Origin: Campylobacteraceae bacterium | Lineage (GTDB): Bacteria > Campylobacterota > Campylobacteria > Campylobacterales > Sulfurovaceae | Reading direction: 5' to 3' | Length of the DNA stretch: 37,848 nucleotides | Assembly: GCA_027081065.1 (NCBI GenBank) | Contig: JALWLW010000105.1 | Location: forward strand, 1 to 37,848 | Part shown: in pieces, positions 1 to 7,287 of the stretch | How the letters are laid out: each line of letters starts with the position of its first letter | Position numbering within the stretch: position 1 is the first letter of the stretch | Notes under the pieces: model-generated | Seen by the model: the letters and a program-made list of their open reading frames with translations, nothing else | Databases searched by the model: none | What the model was told of the DNA's origin: nothing | Position numbers and translations under genes: made by a program

Positions 1-117
1 TGTTGGTTGTTTTGTTGAGTTTGCGTTATAGTTATTAGAGTTAATACAAAGAACAGAGTTTTCTATGTTTTTTAACTCTTTTTCTTTTGAAGGTCTGTTT
101 CCACACACTTTACACAT
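1..117 (-). CDS. Partial CXXC-containing small protein (5' end only, runs off left edge)
   Basis: An open frame on the minus strand begins with ATG at 117 and stays open for 39 codons to the window edge. It starts MCKVCGNRPSKEKELKN, so a CXXC pair lies at residues 2-5, which suggests a zinc-ribbon or other metal-binding knuckle at the extreme N-terminus; the following part is charged and Asn-rich. The ribosome site is weak: an AAGG lies about 18 bases upstream and only AAAGAA is close to the ATG. It is divergent from the small secreted protein at 182 and shares a 64-base intergenic region with an inverted repeat. I do not recognise the family. The open frame is short, so it may be spurious. 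Confidence 0.4.
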   Translation of the reverse strand, partial: MCKVCGNRPSKEKELKNIENSVLCINSNNYNANSTKQPT

Positions 118-139
118 TTCTTTTTATACAATACCTTAA

Positions 140-159
140 CTACTTAATAATTTAAGTAG
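140..159. promoter_or_regulatory. Inverted repeat between divergent genes (operator candidate)
   Basis: Perfect 8-bp arms CTACTTAA and TTAAGTAG are separated by TAAT. The dyad lies midway between the minus-strand start at 117 and the plus-strand start at 182, where a repressor could act on both genes. No matching regulator is adjacent. Confidence 0.4.
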
Positions 160-181
160 AAACAAATTAAAGGAAAAGATT

Positions 182-523
182 ATGAAAAATCTAATTTTAG
201 GAACACTATTAACTGTTTCATTTATTTATGCAAATGAGGCCGCCCTTGAACTTGAACATGCTAATAAAACAGCTCCGAGTGAAGAAAGTATATCTGATGA
301 TATGTCAGAAATGAAAGCTATGGGAAAATGTGGAAGTGATCAAAAAGCACAAAAACCTAGTAAAGAAGAAAGTAACCTTTCTAAGTCATCAAATGATATA
401 AAAGATATGGGAAAAGCAGAACTTGAACTTGAACATGCTAGTAAACTAGCTTCGGAGGAAGAAGAAAGTATACCTGCTGATATGTCAAAAATGAAAGCTA
501 TGGGAAAATGTGGTAAAGATTAG
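182..523 (+). CDS. Small secreted protein with duplicated MKAMGKCG module
   Basis: The 113-residue product starts with a signal peptide (MKNLILGTLLTVSFIYA, likely cut after the Ala in IYA-NE), so it is probably periplasmic. The mature part is highly charged and built from two copies of one unit, each running from LELEHA through a Glu/Ser-rich stretch to DMSxMKAMGKCG, at about residues 22-53 and 81-113. A degenerate third MKAMGK-like string (IKDMGK) lies between them. Each unit has exactly one Cys, in a GKCG context, and several Met, which would suit metal binding or oxidation, but this is inference. The AAAGGA ribosome site is well placed. I cannot name a family; GKCG motifs also occur in small metallophore precursors, but no DUF692 modifying enzyme is in the window. 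Confidence 0.7.
   Translation: MKNLILGTLLTVSFIYANEAALELEHANKTAPSEESISDDMSEMKAMGKCGSDQKAQKPSKEESNLSKSSNDIKDMGKAELELEHASKLASEEEESIPADMSKMKAMGKCGKD
245..520 (+). repeat. Intragenic tandem duplication (two about 97-base units)
   Basis: Unit 1 (about 245-340) and unit 2 (about 422-520) share long identical stretches, for example CTTGAACTTGAACATGCTA near the start and AAATGAAAGCTATGGGAAAA near the end. The copies differ by small in-frame changes, so this is a retained coding duplication separated by an 81-base linker. Confidence 0.7.
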
Positions 524-575
524 AAATTAGATTTTCTACATTTAATTCTAATTGAAACATACAACAATTTCGTTA

Positions 576-606
576 GGGGATTTTTTATATCCCCAAACTT
601 TTTTCG
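576..606 (+). terminator. Possible terminator for the small secreted protein
   Basis: GGGGAT (576-581) pairs with ATCCCC (589-594) around a 7-base T-rich loop and is followed by AAACTTTTTT on the plus strand. It overlaps the stop codon of the convergent arginine kinase gene. Only six base pairs and an imperfect T run, so moderate support. Confidence 0.4.
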
Positions 607-1631
607 GCTTTAATTAAAGCATTTACTCCGTCTATCATCTCTTGTACGGCTTCTACTTCAGTTACTCCTAAACGGCGACTATTTGAGATGTCATAAACGT
701 TACCTTCACTCTTAGTATGTTCTCCATTGACCCCACGGATTTGTAAATGGTACTTGTCAGTAATTGCTTTAAATTTTGGCATGTCTGCACCAAGATTTAC
801 TAGATTTATATGCACACTTGCTCTCATGGAAGTTCCAAGGTTTGTAGGACAAGAAGCAATGTAACCTAGACGCTCAGAATAAGCAAAAGCGACATGCTTT
901 TCTATCTCCTCTATGGCTGAGACCAAACGGCTAAACACTTCTAATACATCTCCCCCTTTTTGCATGGAGATAATGCGTAACTGGTCTTCTTCGTTGAGCC
1001 AAACTAAAAAGGTTTTGTTGTGGTTATGGTAAATGCCTCGACCCTCTGACCAATCTCTATTAAGTCCTGCTGCTTCTAAAAAACGGTCACCCTCTTTAAA
1101 CAAAAAGTGGTCTTTGATGAGTTGAGCTTGTACCTCATCTTTCATGCCCAATAGAGGGAAATACTCTCCTGCTAATTCACCCTCTAAGCTCATTAATACT
1201 GTTGAGACCAAATGCTCTACTTCGTTACGTTGCTCTTTTGAAATACCTGCTCCTAGAGGAAAGTTTTGTAGATTTCGTCCTACTCTAATGCGAGTAGACA
1301 GAACATAGGTCTCATCAAGAGTTTTTACTTTCAAGTCATTGGTATTTAGGTTGCTTGTATGCTTGTCATCTTTAGAAAAACCATGGTACTCTTCAATGAT
1401 TTTGTCAAAAAGTGGTGAAAAAATTTCATAGCTCTGTGCATCTCCTGCGTAAACACCAATCTCTGAGTCACTGTTTTTAAGACCTGAGTTAATGGCTTGT
1501 TGAAGCGTAAAACCATTATCTGTAGTTTTGTCTTTTAAAGCTTCAAAAATGTCTAGGCTTAGATGTTTAGAGAGCATTGAGTTTGTGTTAGCTGGAAAAG
1601 TAGGGTAGCTAGTTTCACTTGATTTTTTCAT
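585..1631 (-). CDS. Arginine kinase-type phosphagen kinase (ATP:guanido phosphotransferase)
   Basis: Predicted to transfer the ATP gamma-phosphate reversibly to a guanidino compound, most likely arginine, in the cytoplasm. The family blocks are all present in order: a guanidine-loop region with SGLKNSDSEIGVYAGD, the nucleotide-binding STRIRVGRNL, the RGIYHNHNKTFLVWLNEED block with its catalytic Glu, the signature CPTNLGT with the reactive Cys near residue 261, and RGVNGEHTKSEGNVYDIS with the second catalytic Glu. Length (348 residues) fits full arginine kinases and is too long for the McsB bacterial protein kinase pattern. I chose the ATG at 1631 because AAAGGA lies about nine bases upstream; an in-frame ATG at 1667 would add 12 residues but has its GAGGA abutting the start. 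Similarity to animal enzymes suggests transfer at some point. Substrate is not proven by sequence. Confidence 0.92.
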   Translation of the reverse strand: MKKSSETSYPTFPANTNSMLSKHLSLDIFEALKDKTTDNGFTLQQAINSGLKNSDSEIGVYAGDAQSYEIFSPLFDKIIEEYHGFSKDDKHTSNLNTNDLKVKTLDETYVLSTRIRVGRNLQNFPLGAGISKEQRNEVEHLVSTVLMSLEGELAGEYFPLLGMKDEVQAQLIKDHFLFKEGDRFLEAAGLNRDWSEGRGIYHNHNKTFLVWLNEEDQLRIISMQKGGDVLEVFSRLVSAIEEIEKHVAFAYSERLGYIASCPTNLGTSMRASVHINLVNLGADMPKFKAITDKYHLQIRGVNGEHTKSEGNVYDISNSRRLGVTEVEAVQEMIDGVNALIKAEKSLGI

Positions 1632-1756
1632 TTGACAGATTCCTTTAAATTCTGATATTGTACCCATTCCTCATAAAGGTTTATTTGCTTCTTTTAAAAA
1701 TCTTAACTTTTATCTTAAACTTAATATAATATTAAAATAATTATTTAAATTCATAA

Positions 1757-1803
1757 ATAGTGTAAAGCATCACTATATACTTTAAGAAAAAAAGAATTAT
1801 AAT
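1757..1803 (+). promoter_or_regulatory. Promoter of the DUF2157 operon with upstream dyad
   Basis: TATAAT at 1798-1803 is a good -10 box 24 bases before the gene. ATAGTG (1757-1762) and CACTAT (1771-1776) form a dyad with an 8-base spacer centred about 43 bases upstream of the expected start point, a position typical of an activator site. Bases 1668-1756 are AT-rich with no other clear signal. Confidence 0.45.
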
Positions 1804-1826
1804 TAATAAATTTATTAGGAGAAAAG

Positions 1827-2804
1827 ATGCCAGAATCAAAACGTAATCAGATTATATCTTTTATAGCAAATGAAAATATTAGGTATGGAGATATTGAAGA
1901 GGTTTTAGAGCTAATTTCTGTAACTCCTAGGGGTAGAGAGTGGTATTTGTTTATAGACAAAATTGTTCTTTGGTTTGGTGCATTGTCTTTAGCCTTTGCT
2001 CTCATGTTTTTCATGGCATACAACTGGAGTGAGTTTGGACGCTTTGGTAAGTTCGCTTTGGTTGAGGGATTGATGGCTTTGAGTATTGGGGGCTATTTTT
2101 ATCTAGAAGATGAAAAGCTTTCTTCTAAAGTGATGTTGATGGTCTCTACGATTTTTCTTGGAGTTTTGTTGGCGTTGGTGGGGCAGACCTATCAGACTGG
2201 GGCTGATACATGGCAACTGTTTTTTTATTGGGCTATCTTAATGCTACCTTGGACTTTAGTAGGACGTTTTTGGGCTCTTTGGATGTTGTGGATTTTTTTA
2301 ATCAATCTATCATTAGCTCTATATGTTGACACATTCAGAGGTATTGGTGGACTCTATTTTGAGTCGCAGAGTTCAGTAGCTTGGGTTTTCTTTATTTTTA
2401 ACACTTTGGCTTTTGTATTGTGGGAACTGTTATCTCATAAATTTGAATGGCTCAAAAGTTCATGGGCTATTAGATTATTAGGGTTTATAAGTGGACTAAC
2501 AGCGACAAAATTAGTATTGGCTGTGATATGGCATGGTGCAACGCCATTAGCACTGTTGGTTTGGATGGCTTGGCTTGGTACTATTTATTGGGTTTACAGA
2601 GTGTTTAAACAAGACCTTTTTATACTTGCTGTAGCTTCGCTTTCTTTTTCTATTGTACTAGTAAATTTTTTAATTCATATTATCTCATGGAGAGATTTTT
2701 GGTTAGGTGGAATTTTTTTCATTGGTATGGTTATTGTTGGTTTAGGAAGAGGGTCTGCTTCATGGTTAAAAGGTATTCAAAAGGAGGAACAGGATGCAAA
2801 ATAA
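1827..2804 (+). CDS. DUF2157 membrane protein
   Basis: The 325-residue product has a short soluble N-terminus (about 45 residues, including EEVLELISVTPRGREWYLF) followed by roughly eight to ten hydrophobic helices. The layout and the first membrane block (FGALSLAFALMFFMAYNW) match the DUF2157 family of inner-membrane proteins, whose function is unknown. It is the first gene of a tight operon; the next gene starts 11 bases before this one ends, so translation is probably coupled. AGGAG lies seven bases before the ATG. The family commonly occurs with DUF4401 and GDYXXLXY proteins, as here, so the three probably form one membrane assembly; that is inference. Confidence 0.8.
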   Translation: MPESKRNQIISFIANENIRYGDIEEVLELISVTPRGREWYLFIDKIVLWFGALSLAFALMFFMAYNWSEFGRFGKFALVEGLMALSIGGYFYLEDEKLSSKVMLMVSTIFLGVLLALVGQTYQTGADTWQLFFYWAILMLPWTLVGRFWALWMLWIFLINLSLALYVDTFRGIGGLYFESQSSVAWVFFIFNTLAFVLWELLSHKFEWLKSSWAIRLLGFISGLTATKLVLAVIWHGATPLALLVWMAWLGTIYWVYRVFKQDLFILAVASLSFSIVLVNFLIHIISWRDFWLGGIFFIGMVIVGLGRGSASWLKGIQKEEQDAK

Positions 2805-3858
2805 TATGAGCTTATGGGAAACATTGTCTCATGCTAAACTTGTAGAGGGTAAAGCACCTGAATTAGAACTTGAATCACCTTGGTATATTAAATTTTTGTT
2901 ATCTGTTTCAGGATGGTTTGGTGCGTTATTTTTCACGATTGCATTTGGAAGTCTTATGGTACTTACTTTAAAGATAAATGTAGAAGACTTCCCTTCTATT
3001 TTAACGCTTACTGGTACTGGAATAATCTATTTGGTCTATCAAAAATTTCAAGAGAAACAGAGTAGTTTTTTAGAACATTTTCTTTTATCATTTAGTATGG
3101 TGGGACAAGTTTTGATTATTGCCTCTATTGCTATTATGTTTGATGATTATAGTGCTAAAGGAATTTATTTTTTTGTGGCTCTTTTTCAAACTTTTTTAAT
3201 GTGGGTTATTCCAAATTATATTCATCGAATGATGAGTTCTTTTTTTATGGCATTGGCTTGGTCATCTCTATTTTATTCCCTAGACGTATCTGCACTATAT
3301 GTGGCTATTTTAACATTTATAGTAGCTTGGTTGTGGATGAATGAATTCTATTTTGAAGAACTTAAAAAAATACAAGCCATTGCGTATGGGCAATTATTTG
3401 CATTAGTTTGGTTAAAAATTTCAATTATTTATACCTATGATATATTGAGCTTCTATAGTGATTCTACTCATGAAATTTCTCCTATGCTAATAGAATTTCT
3501 CTCTATATTTACATTGGGATATGTTACATGGAAAATTTTAAAGCAATACAATAAGTTAGATGATAAAAATCTTTTATTTTTCTCATTAATAGTAGTAGTG
3601 TTGTTGGGGTTATTTTCTTTAAAGGTATCTGGGTTGGTTACAGGAATTATGTTGTTACTTATTGGTTTCTCTTCTTCCCATCGTTTACTTATGGGGCTAG
3701 GGGTAGTATTTTCACTTTTTTTTATTTCACACTATTACTACTTTATGGGAGAGACACTTCTTGATAAAGCGATGGTTTTAGCTTTGGTTGGGATTTTATT
3801 GTTGAGTGCTCGATGGTCGGTTAAAAACTTTATGTTTAAGGAGCGTTTAGATGTATAA
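2794..3858 (+). CDS. DUF4401 membrane protein
   Basis: A 354-residue polytopic protein with a roughly 30-residue soluble start (MQNNMSLWETLSHAKLVEG) and about ten hydrophobic segments, ending with the basic tail FKERLDV. Its position between a DUF2157 gene and a GDYXXLXY gene, and its general pattern (SPWYIKFLLSVSGWFGALFF near the first membrane segment), support DUF4401. Function is not known. A strong AAAAGGAGG lies just before the start, inside the end of the preceding gene, and the next gene overlaps by eight bases. All three genes are therefore likely made together in fixed proportions. Confidence 0.75.
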   Translation: MQNNMSLWETLSHAKLVEGKAPELELESPWYIKFLLSVSGWFGALFFTIAFGSLMVLTLKINVEDFPSILTLTGTGIIYLVYQKFQEKQSSFLEHFLLSFSMVGQVLIIASIAIMFDDYSAKGIYFFVALFQTFLMWVIPNYIHRMMSSFFMALAWSSLFYSLDVSALYVAILTFIVAWLWMNEFYFEELKKIQAIAYGQLFALVWLKISIIYTYDILSFYSDSTHEISPMLIEFLSIFTLGYVTWKILKQYNKLDDKNLLFFSLIVVVLLGLFSLKVSGLVTGIMLLLIGFSSSHRLLMGLGVVFSLFFISHYYYFMGETLLDKAMVLALVGILLLSARWSVKNFMFKERLDV

Positions 3859-4363
3859 GCAAGTTGCTCTATTTACTTTGATGGTGATTTTTATATTGGT
3901 TAATTGGTCTATTTATGAAAAAGAAGTGCATATTAAAAATGGCGTGGCAGTCTTTTTAAAATTAGCTCCTGTTGACCCACGTTCCTTAATGCAAGGAGAC
4001 TATATGGCATTGCGTTATGATATAGCAAATAAAATCTATGATAAATTGCCTAAATACGAAAGTTATCGTGGTTGGAGAAGAAATGTTGATGCTGAAGATG
4101 GCTTGGTTTTGGTAACTTTAAATGAAAAAAAAGTAGCTAGTTTTTCTTCTATATACATGGGCTCTAAGTTGAAAAAGAATCAGCTTCTTCTAAGGTATCG
4201 GGTTAGAGATGGTGTCGTTAAGTTTGGAAGTAATGCTTTTTTCTTTGAGGAGGGAAGTGCCTCAAAATATGAACAAGCAAAATATGGAGAGTTTAGAGTA
4301 AATGGCGAGGGAGAGCTTTTGCTTGTAGCCATGGCAGATGAGAATGTTTCTGTGATTAAATAA
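3851..4363 (+). CDS. GDYXXLXY domain protein
   Basis: A 170-residue protein with one N-terminal membrane helix (about residues 5-21, VALFTLMVIFILVNWSIY) and the rest outside the cytoplasm. The diagnostic motif PRSLMQGDYMALRYDI sits near residues 43-58 and contains GDYMALRY, exact for the GDYXXLXY family. The family has no assigned biochemical role; members accompany DUF2157/DUF4401 membrane proteins, which is the case here. AAGGAGCG within the preceding gene acts as the ribosome site. It ends the operon and is followed by a short terminator hairpin. Confidence 0.85.
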   Translation: MYKQVALFTLMVIFILVNWSIYEKEVHIKNGVAVFLKLAPVDPRSLMQGDYMALRYDIANKIYDKLPKYESYRGWRRNVDAEDGLVLVTLNEKKVASFSSIYMGSKLKKNQLLLRYRVRDGVVKFGSNAFFFEEGSASKYEQAKYGEFRVNGEGELLLVAMADENVSVIK

Positions 4364-4373
4364 TAAAACTATA

Positions 4374-4392
4374 GGCATTGAGGAATGCTTTT
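4374..4392 (+). terminator. Terminator after the DUF2157-DUF4401-GDYXXLXY operon
   Basis: GGCATT and AATGCT pair around a GAGG tetraloop and are followed by TTTTAT. The stem is short (6 bp with one G-T pair). Confidence 0.55.
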
Positions 4393-4462
4393 ATAATTAA
4401 TATCTGTGGTAACTTATTAAGTCCAATATGTTAAAATAACTAAAACGCTAAAAAGGTTCTCT

Positions 4463-5512
4463 GTGGATAATATACTTCCTGCTTATGATGACCCACTTTT
4501 TAGTATTTTAATTATTATTACACTCATTCTCATTGTGAGTGTCTCTTCATTCTTAGTGGGGAATTATAAAGAAAAAAATCAAAAAAATGCTCTCAAAAAA
4601 TTTCTTGGTGGATTTAAAAAAGAAAATTCTCTACTTAATATTGAAGAGATGCCTTTTGAAAAAGCACTTATTCAACCTCTTAGCCTCTTAGCACAGGCAT
4701 TTAAAAATCAAGGTGAGTACCAAAAAGCTATTAACCTTAACCTCTATCTCATTGAAAATATTTCAAATTTTTATGAGAAAGAGAGTATCTTGGAACAACT
4801 GGGACAAACTTATTTAAAAGCTGGATTTTTAAAACGTTCAAAATTGATATTTTTAGAGATTTTAAAAAAACATCCACGTAATAAAATCGCTTTACATTAT
4901 CTTAGTATTGTCCTTGAACTCTTACATGAATTTGATGGAGCATTAGAAACATTAGTTCCCTTAGAGATACTAGGCGAAAATACCAAACATTTAGAAGCAC
5001 ACATTAAACTCAATCAACTTTTAGAAGACAAGAGCATCTCAAAATCTGAAAAAGTAACACAATTGGTTGCTTTATTGGAAGAAAAACATTACCCGTATCG
5101 TCGAATTATGAAAGCTCTTTTTTCTTTAGATTTAAACATGGCATGGCAAAATATTGACAATGAAAAAATAGGGTCGATTCTTGATATTTTGTGGTTCTTA
5201 CCCTCATTAAATCTCAACTTCGATATAATCTTAAAAAATGAAATCTTGTCAGCTATCTATCTAGCAAAAGGTCATATAGAGCCTAAAAATAGAACTTTTA
5301 GAAGTAATATTTTTGCAATTGATACCATACTCTCAGCAAAAGAGGGTCATAATCAAAGCGTTGATTTACTGTTTAGCTATGGGTGTGGAAAATGTAAAAA
5401 CCATTTCCCCATAGGTTTTACACGTTGTCCAAAATGTTATGCCATAGATGCTATTCAAATTAAGGAAACCCTTGTCCAAAAACAGTCGCAAACAAGTTAC
5501 TCTCTACTCTGA
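4463..5512 (+). CDS. Membrane-anchored TPR protein with C-terminal zinc ribbon (LapB/YciM-like)
   Basis: The 349-residue product has one N-terminal membrane helix (SILIIITLILIVSVSSFLVG, about residues 13-32), a helical tetratricopeptide region (for example FKNQGEYQKAINLNLYLIE and YLKAGFLKRSKLIFLEILKKHP), and a C-terminal CGKC...CPKC rubredoxin-like metal knuckle near residues 308-329. This order is that of LapB/YciM, which in enterobacteria tunes lipopolysaccharide synthesis through FtsH and LpxC; whether it does so here is inference. Translation starts at GTG 4463 with AAAAGG seven bases upstream. The last 41 bases overlap the RNase HI gene. An FtsH-like protein is encoded elsewhere in the window but is divergent. 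Confidence 0.72.
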   Translation: MDNILPAYDDPLFSILIIITLILIVSVSSFLVGNYKEKNQKNALKKFLGGFKKENSLLNIEEMPFEKALIQPLSLLAQAFKNQGEYQKAINLNLYLIENISNFYEKESILEQLGQTYLKAGFLKRSKLIFLEILKKHPRNKIALHYLSIVLELLHEFDGALETLVPLEILGENTKHLEAHIKLNQLLEDKSISKSEKVTQLVALLEEKHYPYRRIMKALFSLDLNMAWQNIDNEKIGSILDILWFLPSLNLNFDIILKNEILSAIYLAKGHIEPKNRTFRSNIFAIDTILSAKEGHNQSVDLLFSYGCGKCKNHFPIGFTRCPKCYAIDAIQIKETLVQKQSQTSYSLL

Positions 5513-5921
5513 TGGTTCAAGCCTTGGTAACCCCGGTCCTGGTGGTTATGGGGGAATTTTAGAATTTAATGGATATGAAAAAGAGTTTTGTGGAGGAGAA
5601 GCTCATACAACCAATAACCGTATGGAACTTCGAGGGGTAATTGAGGGTTTAAAATTTATGAAAGAGCCTTGTGACATCACTGTTATTTCTGACAGTTCTT
5701 ATGTCATTAATGCCATTAACACTTGGCTGGAGGGCTGGGTTAAAAAGAATTTTAAGAAAGTAAAAAATGTTGATTTATGGAAAGAGTATTTAGAGGTTTC
5801 AAAAGAGCATAACATAACAGGTGTATGGGTACGTGGTCATGATGGTCATGAACAAAATGAACGTTGTGATAAATTGGCTTTTAATGAAGCTCAACGACAA
5901 AAAGAATTGTTGGAAGATTAA
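5472..5921 (+). CDS. rnhA: Ribonuclease HI
   Basis: Cleaves the RNA strand of RNA-DNA hybrids in the cytoplasm. All four metal-binding acids are visible: Asp in LYSDGSSLGNPGPGGYGG, Glu in NRMELRG, Asp in ISDSSYV and Asp in NERCDKLA, along with the catalytic-loop His in GHDGHEQN. I place the start at TTG 5472 because AAGGA lies five bases before it and the protein then begins MSKNSRKQVTLYSDG, the usual family start; an in-frame ATG at 5448 has no ribosome site and would add eight residues. Either start overlaps the end of the TPR gene. The next gene begins nine bases after the stop, so the two are probably cotranscribed. Confidence 0.93.
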   Translation: MSKNSRKQVTLYSDGSSLGNPGPGGYGGILEFNGYEKEFCGGEAHTTNNRMELRGVIEGLKFMKEPCDITVISDSSYVINAINTWLEGWVKKNFKKVKNVDLWKEYLEVSKEHNITGVWVRGHDGHEQNERCDKLAFNEAQRQKELLED

Positions 5922-5930
5922 GGATTTTGA

Positions 5931-6827
5931 TTGCCCTATATCCTTAAACAATACGACGTAATAGAAGGTGGAAAAGTAGAAGACTTTTTGGTCAATGTTG
6001 TTAAATTATCTGAAACACTTGCCCTTAAACTTTTAAGAAATTCTCGTATTGTTGACCATAATAAAAAGCATCTAAAGCAAGGAAAAGTACTAAAGTCTGG
6101 CTATATAGAAGTTTTAGTTTTTGAGCCAATTACTAAAGGTTTAAAACCTCTTTTTCAAACAGAACATTTTGCCCTTTTTGACAAACCTTCGGGTCTACTT
6201 GTTCATCCAACTGTGCATTCAACAGCGTACACACTATTAGATGAAATACGCTATCAATTTGGTGAGGTTGCAAATTTAGTCCATAGAATAGATGCAGAGA
6301 CTTCAGGACTTATTCTTGTTTCTAAAACAGGATACGCTGGATACATACTAAAAGAGATGTTTGCCAAAAAAGCATTTGTTAAAAAATATAAAGCCATAGT
6401 AGAAAAGGAGATAAAAGAAGAGCAACTTATTGAGAGTAAAATTACAAGCTCTAATGGATTAATAAAACTAAAAATGCAGACATCTCAAAATGGAAAAGAG
6501 TCAAGTACCTTAATACGACCACTCTGTTATGATAAAATAAAAAATCAAACTTTAGTAGAAGCTATTCCTTATACAGGAAGACAGCATCAAATAAGGGTAC
6601 ATTTAGATTCAATTTCACATCGAATTGTAGGTGACCCAATTTATGGACTTAATGAAGTGTTTGTAGATGATTTTTTAAATCATAAAGTAGAAAAAAGTGA
6701 ACGTCTTAAAATAACTGGAGCATCTAGGTTAATGCTTCATGCCTATTATTTAAAGTTTACTTTTTTGAAGACTACTTATGTGTTTTGTTCTAAGCAAAAA
6801 TTTGAAACATTGAAAGACGGTTGTTAA
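5931..6827 (+). CDS. RluA/RluD-family RNA pseudouridine synthase
   Basis: Isomerises uridine to pseudouridine in structured RNA, probably 23S rRNA. The catalytic motif HRIDAETSGLILVSK (HRLDxxTSG type, catalytic Asp) is at about residues 118-132, followed by the KKYKAIVE strand and, later, the GRQHQIRVH block and VGDPIYG, which define the RluA family. An S4-like N-terminal region (VEDFLVNVVKLSETLALKLLRNSRIVDHN is not a perfect match) seems present. Translation starts at TTG 5931, with AAGGA six bases upstream. Target position cannot be told from sequence. Confidence 0.9.
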   Translation: MPYILKQYDVIEGGKVEDFLVNVVKLSETLALKLLRNSRIVDHNKKHLKQGKVLKSGYIEVLVFEPITKGLKPLFQTEHFALFDKPSGLLVHPTVHSTAYTLLDEIRYQFGEVANLVHRIDAETSGLILVSKTGYAGYILKEMFAKKAFVKKYKAIVEKEIKEEQLIESKITSSNGLIKLKMQTSQNGKESSTLIRPLCYDKIKNQTLVEAIPYTGRQHQIRVHLDSISHRIVGDPIYGLNEVFVDDFLNHKVEKSERLKITGASRLMLHAYYLKFTFLKTTYVFCSKQKFETLKDGC

Positions 6828-6862
6828 AAGTTATTTGAATTTATTTTTTATATATAAATCGT

Positions 6863-6868
6863 TATAAT
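6863..6868 (+). promoter_or_regulatory. -10 box of the lipoprotein gene
   Basis: TATAAT preceded by a long T/A-rich tract, without a clear -35 box, which is usual for housekeeping promoters in this phylum. It lies 28 bases before the TTG start. Confidence 0.5.
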
Positions 6869-6895
6869 CTAAAAAAATATATAAGGATTAAAATT

Positions 6896-7240
6896 TTGAA
6901 AAACTATATATACCTATTATCTATCATACTTCTATTTAGTGCTTGTACTCATAGAGAATACTTTAAAGTATCCTCAGGAGGTTCTGGAAACCTTGATAAA
7001 GACCTTGCACAATGTGAGTATGAATCAGAGCTGAACACTCAGTCAAGTGCTACACAAAATGTTGTTGTTAACGTCGCTTCCAATAGAGAAGAGAGTAAAG
7101 AAGAACGTAAAGCTAGAGAGCGAAGAGAAGATGAACTTGCTCGTGAAGAGGAGTTAAAACATAATCGTCAAGTAAAAAAGCTTAGAGACTTATGTATGCG
7201 TTCAAGAGGTTGGTCTTGGAAAAATGTTAAAAATAAATAG
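6896..7240 (+). CDS. Small lipoprotein, unknown function
   Basis: The 114-residue product has a lipoprotein signal: a basic start (MKNYI), hydrophobic core and lipobox LFSAC with the lipidated Cys at residue 17. The mature part has Cys in AQCEYES and LCMRSRGW, so a disulphide is possible, and a very charged central helix (EESKEERKARERREDELAREEE split over residues 65-85) that may be a coiled coil. It ends with RGWSWKNVKNK. Translation starts at TTG with AAGGA eight bases upstream. No family recognised; small outer-membrane lipoproteins with a C-terminal MxxRGW pattern are common in Proteobacteria. Confidence 0.75.
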   Translation: MKNYIYLLSIILLFSACTHREYFKVSSGGSGNLDKDLAQCEYESELNTQSSATQNVVVNVASNREESKEERKARERREDELAREEELKHNRQVKKLRDLCMRSRGWSWKNVKNK

Positions 7241-7256
7241 ACTTTAGTCAAAAAGA

Positions 7257-7274
7257 ACTCATTATTTAATGAGT
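7257..7274. promoter_or_regulatory. Perfect dyad just before the RBS of the tatD-def fusion
   Basis: ACTCATTA and TAATGAGT are separated by TT. The dyad ends one base before the AAGGA ribosome site of the following gene, so it may be an operator, a leader hairpin, or the end of the lipoprotein transcript. Confidence 0.35.
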
Positions 7275-7287
7275 AAGGAATAGTTAA

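Noticed and set aside
182..523. Metallophore (bufferin/HvfA-like) precursor.
   Set aside because: The GKCG motif is suggestive, but there is no EGKCG series and no modifying enzyme nearby, so only a general description is justified.
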